Positions 9,503 to 17,952 of a DNA stretch of 64,000 nt are shown one piece after another (position 1 is the first letter of the stretch; each line of letters begins with the position of its first letter). The notes beneath the pieces were generated by a model. That model was not told where the DNA came from. It did not search any database and was given only the letters and a program-made list of their open reading frames with translations. The position numbers and the translations under genes were made by a program. Source of the DNA: Aliidongia sp035943795 (GTDB lineage Bacteria; Pseudomonadota; Alphaproteobacteria; ATCC43930; CGMCC-115725); NCBI RefSeq assembly GCF_035943795.1, contig NZ_DASZBY010000093.1, positions 72,253 through 136,252 on the forward strand. Reading direction: 5' to 3'.

Positions 9503-11281
9503 TTAGAAGCTGGCGTTCAACGAGAAGAAAAGATGCCAGGACTTCGCATCGCCATGCCCGCGATCGGCAGCCAGTTCCCGGGTCAGCGGTTTCGCCAACT
9601 CGATATTGCTGGTGTAATTGTCGAACAACGCCAACCGCGTACCGACACCGGCGGACGCCAACGAGGCGTTGACGGTGCCGCCGCCAACGTCGCGGAGACC
9701 GTTGAACGGCAGGTTCGTGTGCCGGGTAACCACCTCACCCAGGTCGTAAAACGTATAGAACTGGGTATAGCGCAGCTCGCCCAGGTTCAGGTTGGGCGTC
9801 CATTGCAGCTCGATCTTGCCGGCAATCCCGTCGTCGCCGGTGATTTCGGAAGGATCGTAACCGCGGCCAAAAGCAGCTCCGCCCAGGCCGAACTGTTCGC
9901 CCTGCAGCAATGCCCCGCCGAAAGCGGTCTGCCCTTGCAGCGCCGTCAGCACCGCGAAATCGCCGCCGAGGCCGGTCGTCCGCGCGACGCCGACGACGAG
10001 CTTGCTGAATTCGGGATCGCCATAGAGGCGCGAGGCGATCGGACTGGCGAAGCGCGAAGCGTTGAGGATCGGCAGGCCATGGCTCAGCTCGAAATTGACC
10101 TGGTCCTGGCCATCGAGGGCATCGGCGACATCGTAGGTGCCGTTGAGCCGAAGCGCGCGGACCTTGTCGTCGGAAGTGGGCGTCAAATCGCCCGGAACCA
10201 GCTTGAGCCGCGTCGTCCCGTCGCGATAATCGAAATTCAGGCCGACCGTCAGGTCTTCGCTGCGCTGGCGGATGAACTCGTGCTTCACGCCGAACAGCAG
10301 GGTTTCCGCCGTTGTGTGGGTGCCGAGATCGGCGAGCGTGAAGCCCGGTGCGGCACGGGTCCGGCTGGCGGTGAACAGCAGGCTGGTGCCGTCGTCGTCG
10401 ATCGGCACGCTCTCGTCGAGTTCCATGTAGGACAGCTCGCGGATGCTGGGCGTCGTCGCATAACGGAACGACGTGCGCTCGTTCAGGCCCAACACGTCGT
10501 TGATGCCGACCGACGCGTAGCCCTGCCACGGTCCGATGTAGCGGGTGCCGCGATTATCCAGCTCGAAATTGAAATCGAGCGTCTTTTCCGTCGCGACCAG
10601 GGTCAGGTCGGATGCACCCGGCACCGTCGCCGATGGGTTGAGCACGCTGCGCACGGTGAGGCCGGGCAATTCGTTCGCCAGCAGCAGGTAGCGTTCCAGA
10701 TCCTCGGACTTGAGCGGCCGGGAGGCCTTCAGCTGCTCGCCATAGGCGACCAGCTTCGGGCTGCTGTCGCCCTGCACGGTCACCTGGTTGATGTAGCCTT
10801 CGATGACCGAAATGCGCACCGCACCGCCGCTGATCTTCTGGGCCGGCACCACGGCGCGCGACAGGATGTAGCCGGCGTCGCGATAGGCCCGGGTGATCGC
10901 ATCAGCCCATTGATAGACCTCGGCCAGCGTCACGGTCTGCCCGACCCGCGCGCCGTAGACCGGCGCGAAACTGTCGGCGGGCAGCGCCACGGCGCCCTCG
11001 ATCGTCACGCGGCTGAGGACGAATTGCACCTTCTCGGCATTCGCCGGCGGCACCGCCTCGGGTGCCGGTGCCGGCACGTCGAGTTCGGTCGTCGGCGGCC
11101 GCACCGCCGGCCCCTTGAGCTGGTCCGACAGGCGGTTGGGATCGATCGAGGGTGGAATGACCGGAACCGCCTGCGCCCAAACGACCGCTGGGATCACCAG
11201 AGTCAACGCCCCCACGCCACCGATGAATGAGCGTGTGAAGAAGCGGCGGCGAGCAAACAGACCAAACATGCTGCGCGTCAT
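9503..11281 (-). CDS. TpsB (ShlB/FhaC/HecB family) outer-membrane two-partner secretion transporter
   Basis: 592 aa. A signal peptide ends around PAVVWAQA. A proline-rich linker follows, then a POTRA region (about residues 80-165: FVLSRVTIEGAVALPADSF..., AYRDAGYILSRAVVPAQ, IEGYINQVTVQGD). A 16-strand Omp85-type barrel fills the rest. The family motif for the inward-folding loop is visible as FGRGYDPSEITGDDG near residue 470. The last residue is Phe (LNASF), as is usual for BAM substrates. It recognises the TPS domain of TpsA in the periplasm and threads it to the surface. It is the first gene of the tpsB-tpsA-TPR unit. An ATG four codons downstream (MFGLF) is an alternative start. Confidence 0.93.
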   Translation of the reverse strand: MTRSMFGLFARRRFFTRSFIGGVGALTLVIPAVVWAQAVPVIPPSIDPNRLSDQLKGPAVRPPTTELDVPAPAPEAVPPANAEKVQFVLSRVTIEGAVALPADSFAPVYGARVGQTVTLAEVYQWADAITRAYRDAGYILSRAVVPAQKISGGAVRISVIEGYINQVTVQGDSSPKLVAYGEQLKASRPLKSEDLERYLLLANELPGLTVRSVLNPSATVPGASDLTLVATEKTLDFNFELDNRGTRYIGPWQGYASVGINDVLGLNERTSFRYATTPSIRELSYMELDESVPIDDDGTSLLFTASRTRAAPGFTLADLGTHTTAETLLFGVKHEFIRQRSEDLTVGLNFDYRDGTTRLKLVPGDLTPTSDDKVRALRLNGTYDVADALDGQDQVNFELSHGLPILNASRFASPIASRLYGDPEFSKLVVGVARTTGLGGDFAVLTALQGQTAFGGALLQGEQFGLGGAAFGRGYDPSEITGDDGIAGKIELQWTPNLNLGELRYTQFYTFYDLGEVVTRHTNLPFNGLRDVGGGTVNASLASAGVGTRLALFDNYTSNIELAKPLTRELAADRGHGDAKSWHLFFSLNASF

Positions 11282-11407
11282 ATGGGTCCAACCCCGAAAG
11301 GTGCAGTGATGCGCCGGGATGCGACAGTGACGGCCCTAGCCCCCCACACCGCCCGTTCCCGCGCATTCGATAAAGAGTAAATTACTATCAAATGATAAGC
11401 AATTGCC

Positions 11408-11423
11408 TGTGACATAGCTCACG
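11408..11423. promoter_or_regulatory. CRP/FNR-like palindrome upstream of tpsB
   Basis: TGTGA-CATAGC-TCACG matches the CRP consensus TGTGA-N6-TCACA at 9 of 10 arm positions. It lies 127 bp upstream of the tpsB start codon, inside the AT-rich 11282-11484 gap that should hold the promoter of the secretion operon. The regulator is not in the window, so this is a candidate site by sequence only. Confidence 0.45.
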
Positions 11424-11484
11424 GCAAAACCACCGCCAATGATAGGCGATAACTTATATTAGAATTGATCTGGAATTAGCGCAC

Positions 11485-12735
11485 TCAGCGGTAGCGCGCG
11501 AGGCCGAGTTCGCTCAAGTCCGTCTCGGGATTGCGGCCCGACAGAAGATCCGCCAGCACCCGGCCGGAACCGCACGCCATGGTCCAGCCCAGCGTGCCGT
11601 GGCCGGTGTTGAGGTAGAGGTTGCGGAACTTCGTGCCGCCGATGACCGGCGGGCCGTCCGGCGTCATGGGCCGCAGCCCGCACCAGAAACTCGACCGGGC
11701 GAGATCGCCCGCACCGGGGAACAGGTCGCCGACCGACTGGTCGAGCGTTGCCTTACGCGCGATCCGCAACGTCCGGTCGAAGCCCGAAACCTCGGCCGTC
11801 CCGCCGACCCGGATCCGGTTGCCGAGCCGGGTGATGGCGACCTTGTAGCTCTCGTCCATCACGGTCGAGACCGGTGCCCGTGCCTCGTCGACGATCGGCA
11901 CGGTGATCGAATAGCCCTTGATCGGATAGACCGGGATCTGGATGCCGAGCGGCCGGGCCAGGAACGGCGAGTAGCTGCCGAGCGCCAGGATATAGTCGTC
12001 GCCCGTCAGCACGCCGGCGCTGGTGGCGACGCCGCTGATCCGGTCGCCCTCGGTCACGAAGCCGTCGATCCGCGTGTCGAACAGGAATTTGACGCCCAGG
12101 TCGGCTGCCAGTTTCGCCAGGTTCTGGGTGAAGATATGGCAATCGCCGGTCTCGTCGCCCGGCAGGCGCAGGCCGCCCGCGATCTTTTCCGGCACGGCTG
12201 CCAGACCCGGCTCCGCCGCGATGCAGCCGGCCGGATCCAGCACTTCGAATGGTACGCCATAATCCTTGAGCACGGCGATGTCGTCGACGGCGTGATCGAC
12301 CTGGGACTGGGTGCGGAACAGTTGCAGGGTACCCTGGGCCCGGTCGTCGTACTGGATGCCGGTATCGGCGCGCAGCGCCTTCAGGCAGTCCCGGCTGTAT
12401 TCGGCGATGCCCACCATGCGGCCCTTGTTGACGGCATAGCGCGCGGACGTGCAGTTGCGCAGCATCTTGACGAGCCACAGCCACATATAGGGATCCAGTG
12501 TCGGGCGCAGCTTGAGCGGCCCGTGCTTCATCAGCAGCCACTTGATCGCCTTCTTCGGAATGCCCGGTCCGGCCCAGGGCGCCGCATAGCCGGGCGAGAC
12601 CTCGCCGGCGTTGCCGAAACTGGTTTCCAGTGCCACACCGGGCTGGCGATCGACGACGGTGACGGCATGGCCGGCCTTGGCGAGGTAATAGGCCGTCGTC
12701 ACGCCGATGACGCCGCCGCCGAGAATGATCTTCAT
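11485..12735 (-). CDS. dadA: D-amino-acid dehydrogenase (DadA)
   Basis: 416 aa FAD-dependent dehydrogenase that oxidises D-alanine and other D-amino acids to 2-oxo acids and ammonia, passing electrons to the respiratory chain at the inner membrane. The N-terminus MKIILGGGVIGVTTAYYLAKAGH is the dinucleotide-binding fold (GGGVIG, residues 6-11), followed by the acidic VVDRQPG strand end. A C-terminal DAO motif is seen in GLRPMTPDGPPVIG and LYLNTGHGTLGWTMACGSGR. The frame is open further upstream, but the ATG at 12735 has a GGAGAG ribosome site and matches family length. It follows alr by 19 bp, so the two are probably co-transcribed for alanine catabolism. Confidence 0.93.
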   Translation of the reverse strand: MKIILGGGVIGVTTAYYLAKAGHAVTVVDRQPGVALETSFGNAGEVSPGYAAPWAGPGIPKKAIKWLLMKHGPLKLRPTLDPYMWLWLVKMLRNCTSARYAVNKGRMVGIAEYSRDCLKALRADTGIQYDDRAQGTLQLFRTQSQVDHAVDDIAVLKDYGVPFEVLDPAGCIAAEPGLAAVPEKIAGGLRLPGDETGDCHIFTQNLAKLAADLGVKFLFDTRIDGFVTEGDRISGVATSAGVLTGDDYILALGSYSPFLARPLGIQIPVYPIKGYSITVPIVDEARAPVSTVMDESYKVAITRLGNRIRVGGTAEVSGFDRTLRIARKATLDQSVGDLFPGAGDLARSSFWCGLRPMTPDGPPVIGGTKFRNLYLNTGHGTLGWTMACGSGRVLADLLSGRNPETDLSELGLARYR

Positions 12736-12754
12736 GAAACTCTCCGAAAGGGGA

Positions 12755-13891
12755 TCAGTCGCCGATGTAGTGCCGGGCATAGCGCCCGCCGAGGCTGGTC
12801 AGGATTTCGTAGCCAATCGTGCCGGCCGCCGCCGCCGCCTGGTCGACCGGCTGGTGGGGGCCGAGCAGCTCGACGAAATCGCCCGGCTTCAGCGCGTCCG
12901 GGGGCAGGGCCGAGATGTCGAGCGTCAGCGAATCCATCGACACCCGCCCCGCGATCGGCAGGGCGCGATCGCCGACATAGGCCCGACCGGCCGGGCCGAT
13001 GCAGCGTAGCCAGCCGTCGGCATAGCCCACGGCCAGGGTCGCGATGCGTGTCGGCGCCGTCGCGCGGAAAGCATGGCCGTAGCCGACCGCATCGCCCGCC
13101 GCGATCTCGCGTGTCTGGATCACCCGGACGTCGAGCCGGACGACGTCCCTCATCGGATTGATCGTGCCCGGCACCGGCGCCACGCCATAGAGCGCGGCGC
13201 CGGGGCGGGCCAGGTCGAAATGATAGTCCGGGCCGAGGAAGATGCCCGACGAATTCGCGAAGGACGCCGGCGCCGGCGGCAGGCGGCGGCGCTGGGTCTC
13301 GAACGCGGCCAGCTGCGCCCGGTTGGCCGGATGATCGGGCTCGTCGGCACAGGCAAGGTGGCTCATGACGGCCCGAAGCGCCACACCGTCGAGACGGGCC
13401 GGATCGCGTGCCAGCTGGTCGACCTCGGCAGGCGCCAGGCCGAGGCGCGCCATGCCGCTGTCGATCTGCACGACCGCCGGCAAAGACCGGCCCAGCCGCC
13501 GGCTGAGCCTGGTCCAGGCATCGACCTGGACCAGGCTGTTCAGCACCGGTGTCAATCTCGCCTCGAGGCAGGCGCCTTCGGCACCCGGCATCAGCCCGTT
13601 GAGCACGAAGATCTCCGCCGCGTCCGGCAGCACGTCGCGCAGGGCCAGGCCTTCCTGCAGATGGGCCACGAAGAAATGCCGGCAGCCGATGCGCGACAGG
13701 GCCGTGGCAACCCGTGCCGCCCCCAGCCCATAGGCGTCGGCCTTGACCACGGCGGCGCAGGCGGCACCGGCAAGCCGGCTGCTCAACAGGCGATAATTGT
13801 CGCAAAGTGCCGCCAGATCGATCGTCAGCACCGCGCCCGCGGCCTCGGGCACGGCGGCTTCGCACGAAGACTGAACGATGGTCCGGACCAT
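12755..13891 (-). CDS. alr: Alanine racemase (catabolic, DadX-like)
   Basis: 378 aa from the ATG at 13891; an ATG at 13924 and a TTG at 13981 are alternatives. It interconverts L- and D-alanine with PLP. The PLP lysine lies in AAVVKADAYGLGA just after the VLTIDLAALCDNY start of the TIM barrel. The second catalytic base is expected near VGYGHAF and the C-terminal barrel holds GRVSMDSLTLD and GYEILTSLGGRY. It is the upstream partner of dadA and is transcribed away from an Lrp-type regulator, the classic arrangement for L-alanine-inducible catabolism. A biosynthetic role for D-Ala in peptidoglycan cannot be excluded, since no other alr is visible. Confidence 0.92.
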   Translation of the reverse strand: MVRTIVQSSCEAAVPEAAGAVLTIDLAALCDNYRLLSSRLAGAACAAVVKADAYGLGAARVATALSRIGCRHFFVAHLQEGLALRDVLPDAAEIFVLNGLMPGAEGACLEARLTPVLNSLVQVDAWTRLSRRLGRSLPAVVQIDSGMARLGLAPAEVDQLARDPARLDGVALRAVMSHLACADEPDHPANRAQLAAFETQRRRLPPAPASFANSSGIFLGPDYHFDLARPGAALYGVAPVPGTINPMRDVVRLDVRVIQTREIAAGDAVGYGHAFRATAPTRIATLAVGYADGWLRCIGPAGRAYVGDRALPIAGRVSMDSLTLDISALPPDALKPGDFVELLGPHQPVDQAAAAAGTIGYEILTSLGGRYARHYIGD

Positions 13892-13995
13892 GGCGCACTC
13901 GATCTGGCAGGCGGCTGAGATCATTCGAGGATAGTCGCAGATTGCCCTATTTTCCTGGCTTTCCCTCGCAGGAAGCTGCAATTAACGGACCAATC

Positions 13996-14010
13996 CGGCA
14001 GAATATGCCG
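13996..14010. promoter_or_regulatory. Candidate operator in the alr / Lrp-family intergenic region
   Basis: CGGCA-GAATA-TGCCG is a perfect 5-bp inverted repeat with an AT-rich centre, 22 bp upstream of the regulator ATG in the 140-bp gap shared with the divergent alr-dadA promoter. Lrp/AsnC proteins bind short palindromes with AT-rich centres, so it is a plausible site for the adjacent regulator. Confidence 0.4.
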
Positions 14011-14031
14011 CTTGTCTCGCAGAGAAGTTCA

Positions 14032-14487
14032 ATGCCTCAGATCGATGCGACCGACGCGAAGATCGTGCAGCTGTTGCGGGCCGACGGCCGCATGAGCAAC
14101 GCCAACCTCGCGGCCGCCGTCGGGCTCTCGGCCTCCGCCTGCCTGCGGCGCCTGCGGCTGCTCGAGCGCAGCGGCGTGATCCGCGGTTATACCGCGCTCG
14201 TCGAGGATCCGGATGCCGCCGAGGCGATGGTGGCAATCGTGCAGGTGACGCTCGAACGCCAGACCGAGGAATTCCTGCAGCGCTTCGAGACGGCGGTCCG
14301 CAAATGCCCTGACATCCGGGAATGCTATCTGATGACCGGGCTCGAAGATTATATCCTGCGCGTCGATGCGCGGAATGCCGGCGATTACGAACGCATCCAC
14401 AACGAACAATTGTCCCGCCTGCCTGGTGTCCATCGCATCCGGTCGAGCTTCGCGATCCGCAGCGTGGTGCGCAGCCGGCCGCGATGA
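14032..14487 (+). CDS. Lrp/AsnC-family regulator, DadR-like
   Basis: 151 aa, the usual Lrp length. An N-terminal winged helix-turn-helix (IDATDAKIVQLLRADGRMSN, then LAAAVGLSASACLRRLRLLERSGVI) precedes the RAM effector-binding domain with ECYLMTGLEDYILRV. The ATG at 14032 was chosen because it starts MPQIDATDAKIV, the normal family start, although the frame is open further upstream. It is divergent from alr-dadA, so it is probably the alanine-responsive activator of that pair (role inferred from context). Confidence 0.88.
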   Translation: MPQIDATDAKIVQLLRADGRMSNANLAAAVGLSASACLRRLRLLERSGVIRGYTALVEDPDAAEAMVAIVQVTLERQTEEFLQRFETAVRKCPDIRECYLMTGLEDYILRVDARNAGDYERIHNEQLSRLPGVHRIRSSFAIRSVVRSRPR

Positions 14488-14497
14488 CGGTCGGGAA

Positions 14498-15235
14498 TTA
14501 TCCGCCCGACGTCTTCTCGAACCGGCCGCCCAGCCGGTAGCGCGAGCCCGGATAGAGCAGCCGGGCCGAACTGACCAGCCCCCCGTCCGACCAGGTGCGG
14601 CGGCGCACCAGCAGGCAGGGCTCGGTCAGCTCGATGCGCAGATGCCCCGCCTCCCAAGCTTCGGTCAGGACGGCTTCGACCAGATGCTCCCCCTCGGACA
14701 GCGGCGCCACGGCCATCAGATACTGATGGGGCGTGATCGTAGCGAAATCCTGGTCCAGATAGGCCGGCGCCAGCGCCGGGTTCACGTAGCGGTCTTCGAG
14801 CTGGACCGGCAGGTCGTCCTCGGTATGCACGATGATGGTGTGGAACAGGCGACGCCCCGGCGCCACGTCGAACAGCCCCGCGATCTCGGTCGGCGCCAGC
14901 GCCACCTCCCGGCAGAGCAGGCGCATGCCATGCCGGTGATCGCGCTGGGCGATCTCGTCGGCGATGTTGCGGATCTCCATGAGCGGCGCCAGCGGCGCCC
15001 CGCCGCCGACGAAGGTGCCGACGCCATGAATGCGGATCAGCACGCCCTCGTCGGCCAATTCGCTGAAGGCGCGGTTCACCGTCATCCGGCTGACGCCCAG
15101 CACGCGCACCAGTTCGTTCTCGGACGGAATGCGCTGATCCCGGCCCCAGGCCCCGCTGTCGATCTTGCGAACGATACCCCGCTTGATCCGCTGGTACAGC
15201 GGCAGCGGGCCATCGTCGATTTCCAATGTACTCAT
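14498..15235 (-). CDS. hutC: Histidine utilisation repressor HutC (GntR family, UTRA domain)
   Basis: 245 aa. The N-terminal GntR winged helix (PLYQRIKRGIVRKIDSGAW, IPSENELVRVLGVSRMTVNRAF) is followed by a UTRA ligand domain (PLMEIRNIADEIAQRDHRH, DRYVNPALAPAYLDQDF, ITPHQYLM, RRRTWSDGGLVSSARLLYPGSRYRLGG), the HutC subfamily pattern. It normally represses hut genes until urocanate accumulates. I placed the start at the ATG at 15235 (MSTLEIDDGPLPLYQ); upstream codons back to 15319 would add a non-conserved tail. The matching operator lies in front of hutU. Confidence 0.88.
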   Translation of the reverse strand: MSTLEIDDGPLPLYQRIKRGIVRKIDSGAWGRDQRIPSENELVRVLGVSRMTVNRAFSELADEGVLIRIHGVGTFVGGGAPLAPLMEIRNIADEIAQRDHRHGMRLLCREVALAPTEIAGLFDVAPGRRLFHTIIVHTEDDLPVQLEDRYVNPALAPAYLDQDFATITPHQYLMAVAPLSEGEHLVEAVLTEAWEAGHLRIELTEPCLLVRRRTWSDGGLVSSARLLYPGSRYRLGGRFEKTSGG

Positions 15236-15349
15236 CTGTTGTGCCGCATCTCCATCAATTCGGGCCTCCCGGTCCGCGATCATTCTACCCATTCGCAATT
15301 CGGTGTAGACAGCAGACATCAGGCCGGCTGGGACAAGGAGCTGACTCTA

Positions 15350-16087
15350 GTGATTCTGATCAACGCTTTGCGAAACGGCTTGGAAAAATTCCTCGAGCTT
15401 CTCGGCCCCGGTGGCGGACCGGTGCAGGTGGACATGCGGACACGCATCGCGGCAGACTTTTTGAAAGGCAGTGGCGTCGAATTCGGTGCGTTGCATTCTC
15501 CACTTTCCGTACCCGCCGGAGTCACCGTCAAATATGCGGACTTCCAAACCATCGATCAGCTGAAACTCTCGTTCCCCGACCTGCCTTCGATTAGATCTCC
15601 CGACTACGTCACGGACCTCGAGAGCATGTCCGCCATCGGTGATGCCAGCCAGGATTTCGTGATCGCCAATCACGTTCTGGAGCATGTCGAAGATCCGTTG
15701 AAGGCGCTCGGGTCGATGGCGCGGGTCCTCCGATCCAAGGGGATCGCCTACATCGCGCTGCCGGACAAGCGGTTCACCTTCGACAAGGATAGAGTGCTGA
15801 CGCCGCTCGACCATTTGCTCAGGGACCATCGTGAAGGACCCGACTGGTCGCTTGCGGGCCACTACGAGGAATGGTGCCGCTGCGTGGACGGCCTGAGCGG
15901 GTCCGAGCATGCCCAAAAGATGGGCCTTATGCTGAGCCAGCGGGACAACATCCATTTCCACGTCTGGGATTATCCCGCGATGATGGAGTTGTTTTCCTAC
16001 GTCACGAGAGCCGAAACGTCGGAATTCGGGATCGAAATGTCTGCGCTCAACGGCAGCGAGGTCATCTGGATCCTGCGCCGGAAATAA
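15350..16087 (+). CDS. Class I SAM-dependent methyltransferase (Methyltransf_11 type)
   Basis: 245 aa from a GTG with an AAGGAG site ten bases upstream. The frame stays open far upstream, but there it is antisense to hutC. The Rossmann core is partly visible: VEFGALHSPLSVPAGVTVKYAD, then the post-motif acidic SQDFVIANHVLEHVEDPLKALGSMARVL, typical of Methyltransf_11. The C-terminal part is His/Trp-rich (HYEEWCRCVDG, NIHFHVWDYPAMMELF). Similar proteins sit in surface polysaccharide clusters, but none is here. It lies between hutC and hutU with no obvious role in histidine breakdown, so it looks like an insertion into the hut module. Substrate unknown. Confidence 0.75.
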   Translation: MILINALRNGLEKFLELLGPGGGPVQVDMRTRIAADFLKGSGVEFGALHSPLSVPAGVTVKYADFQTIDQLKLSFPDLPSIRSPDYVTDLESMSAIGDASQDFVIANHVLEHVEDPLKALGSMARVLRSKGIAYIALPDKRFTFDKDRVLTPLDHLLRDHREGPDWSLAGHYEEWCRCVDGLSGSEHAQKMGLMLSQRDNIHFHVWDYPAMMELFSYVTRAETSEFGIEMSALNGSEVIWILRRK

Positions 16088-16131
16088 TCCGCCGGCTTGG
16101 CGGAGCGCGCGGTGGCGTGTTATCAACATGT

Positions 16132-16145
16132 CTATACTTGTATAG
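16132..16145. promoter_or_regulatory. HutC-type operator upstream of hutU
   Basis: CTATAC-TT-GTATAG is a perfect 6-bp inverted repeat, 17 bp before the hutU GTG and just before its AGGAG ribosome site. HutC operators in pseudomonads contain related TGTATA/TATACA-type palindromes, and hutC lies 0.9 kb away, so binding here would block hutU transcription in the absence of urocanate. Confidence 0.7.
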
Positions 16146-16162
16146 TACGCAGGAGTGCCGCC

Positions 16163-17839
16163 GTGCAGAGATCTCGAGCCATCGATGGAAACCATCGTGT
16201 CATCCGGGCCCCGCGCGGCGCCCAATTGACCTGCAAATCCTGGGCGACCGAAGCGCCGCTCCGGATGCTGATGAACAACCTCGATGCCGAGGTCGCAGAA
16301 AATCCGCAGGAACTCGTCGTCTATGGCGGCATCGGCCGCGCCGCGCGCGACTGGGACTGTTTCGACCGGATCGTGGACGTGCTGAAGACGCTCGACGAGA
16401 ACCACACCCTGCTGATCCAGTCGGGCAAGCCGGTCGGCGTGTTCCGCACCCACCCCGGCGCGCCGCGCGTGCTGATCGCGAATTCCAACCTGGTCGGCAA
16501 ATGGGCGACTTGGGAGCATTTCCACGAACTCGACCGCAAGGGCCTGATGATGTACGGCCAGATGACGGCTGGCTCCTGGATCTATATCGGCAGCCAGGGC
16601 ATCGTGCAGGGCACGTTCGAGACCTTCGTCGAGGCCGGGCGTCAGCATTACGATGGCGATCTGGCCGGCCGCTGGATCCTGACCGGCGGCCTGGGCGGCA
16701 TGGGCGGCGCCCAGCCGCTCGCGGCAACCATGGCCGGCGCCTCGATGCTCGCGGTCGAATGCCAGCCGAGCCGGATCGAGCGGCGCATCGAAACGCGCTA
16801 TCTCGACCGCTGGACCGCATCGCTCGACGAGGCGCTGGCGATCATCGACGAATCGAAGCGCAAGAAACAGCCGGTCTCCGTCGGTTTGCTCGGCAACGCT
16901 GCCGAGGTATTTCCGGAACTGGTCCGGCGCGGCGTGCGGCCGGACATGGTGACCGACCAGACCAGCGCCCATGATCCGCTGAACGGCTACCTGCCGGCCC
17001 GCTGGAGCCTGGAGCAGCACGAGGCGCTGAAACAATCCGATCCGGCCCGGGTCGAGGCCGCCGCCAAGGCGTCGATGGCCGAGCAGGTCAAGGCGATGCT
17101 GGCCTTCCACCGCGCGGGGGTGCCGACGCTCGACTATGGCAACAACATCCGCGCCATGGCCGAGGAAGTGGGGGTCAGCGACGCGTTCGACTTCCCGGGC
17201 TTCGTGCCGGCCTATATCCGCCCGCTGTTCTGTCGCGGCATCGGCCCGTTCCGCTGGGCCGCCCTGTCGGGCAATCCCGAGGACATCTACAAGACCGACC
17301 AGCGGGTCAAGGAACTGATCCCTGACAATCCGCACCTGCACCGTTGGCTGGACATGGCACGCGAGCGGATCCAGTTCCAGGGTCTGCCGGCGCGCATCTG
17401 TTGGGTCGGGCTCGGCGATCGCGCCAAGCTGGGGCTCGCCTTCAACCAGATGGTCGCCGACGGCGAGCTTGAAGCGCCGATCGTGATCGGCCGCGACCAT
17501 CTGGATTCAGGCTCGGTCGCCTCGCCGAACCGGGAGACCGAGGCGATGATGGACGGGTCGGACGCGGTCGCCGACTGGCCGCTGCTGAACGCCATGCTGA
17601 ACGTCGCGTCCGGAGCGACCTGGGTCTCGATCCATCATGGCGGCGGCGTCGGCATCGGCTATTCCCAGCATTCCGGCATGGTCATCCTGGCCGACGGCAC
17701 GCCCGAAGCGGCTGAGCGCCTGAGCCGTGTGCTGACCAACGATCCGGCGACCGGCGTCATGCGCCATGCCGACGCCGGCTATCAGATCGCGAAGGATTGC
17801 GCCCGCGAGCGGCAGCTCTGGCTGCCCATGCTCGACTGA
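16163..17839 (+). CDS. hutU: Urocanate hydratase
   Basis: 558 aa, the normal family length. It hydrates urocanate to 4-imidazolone-5-propanoate, the second step of histidine degradation, using tightly bound NAD+ in the cytosol. The NAD-binding loop GGLGGMGGAQPLAATMAG and the signature WVSIHHGGGVGIGYSQHSG are intact. The GTG start at 16163 has an AGGAG site and begins VQRSRAIDGNHRVIRAPRG, matching the family. hutH, hutI and hutG or hutF are not in the window. The next gene is ureD in the same direction, with no terminator seen. Confidence 0.96.
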   Translation: MQRSRAIDGNHRVIRAPRGAQLTCKSWATEAPLRMLMNNLDAEVAENPQELVVYGGIGRAARDWDCFDRIVDVLKTLDENHTLLIQSGKPVGVFRTHPGAPRVLIANSNLVGKWATWEHFHELDRKGLMMYGQMTAGSWIYIGSQGIVQGTFETFVEAGRQHYDGDLAGRWILTGGLGGMGGAQPLAATMAGASMLAVECQPSRIERRIETRYLDRWTASLDEALAIIDESKRKKQPVSVGLLGNAAEVFPELVRRGVRPDMVTDQTSAHDPLNGYLPARWSLEQHEALKQSDPARVEAAAKASMAEQVKAMLAFHRAGVPTLDYGNNIRAMAEEVGVSDAFDFPGFVPAYIRPLFCRGIGPFRWAALSGNPEDIYKTDQRVKELIPDNPHLHRWLDMARERIQFQGLPARICWVGLGDRAKLGLAFNQMVADGELEAPIVIGRDHLDSGSVASPNRETEAMMDGSDAVADWPLLNAMLNVASGATWVSIHHGGGVGIGYSQHSGMVILADGTPEAAERLSRVLTNDPATGVMRHADAGYQIAKDCARERQLWLPMLD

Positions 17840-17952
17840 GGCTGCCCATGGACGGCCTGCCCCGGACGCCCCATCATCCGGCGTGGCACGCCGCTGGCAG
17901 GGTGCTTGCCGGCACCGGCCTTCCATCCGGTTGCGCAGAGTGCCCGTTCCCC

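Noticed and set aside
6553..11230. Long plus-strand frames across the tpsA/tpsB region
   Set aside because: They cross the gene boundary and are antisense to two well-supported genes; composition is Arg/Gly/Asp-rich noise.
14366..15349. N-terminal extension of the methyltransferase frame
   Set aside because: This part is antisense to hutC. The GTG at 15350 has a ribosome site and matches the conserved domain start.
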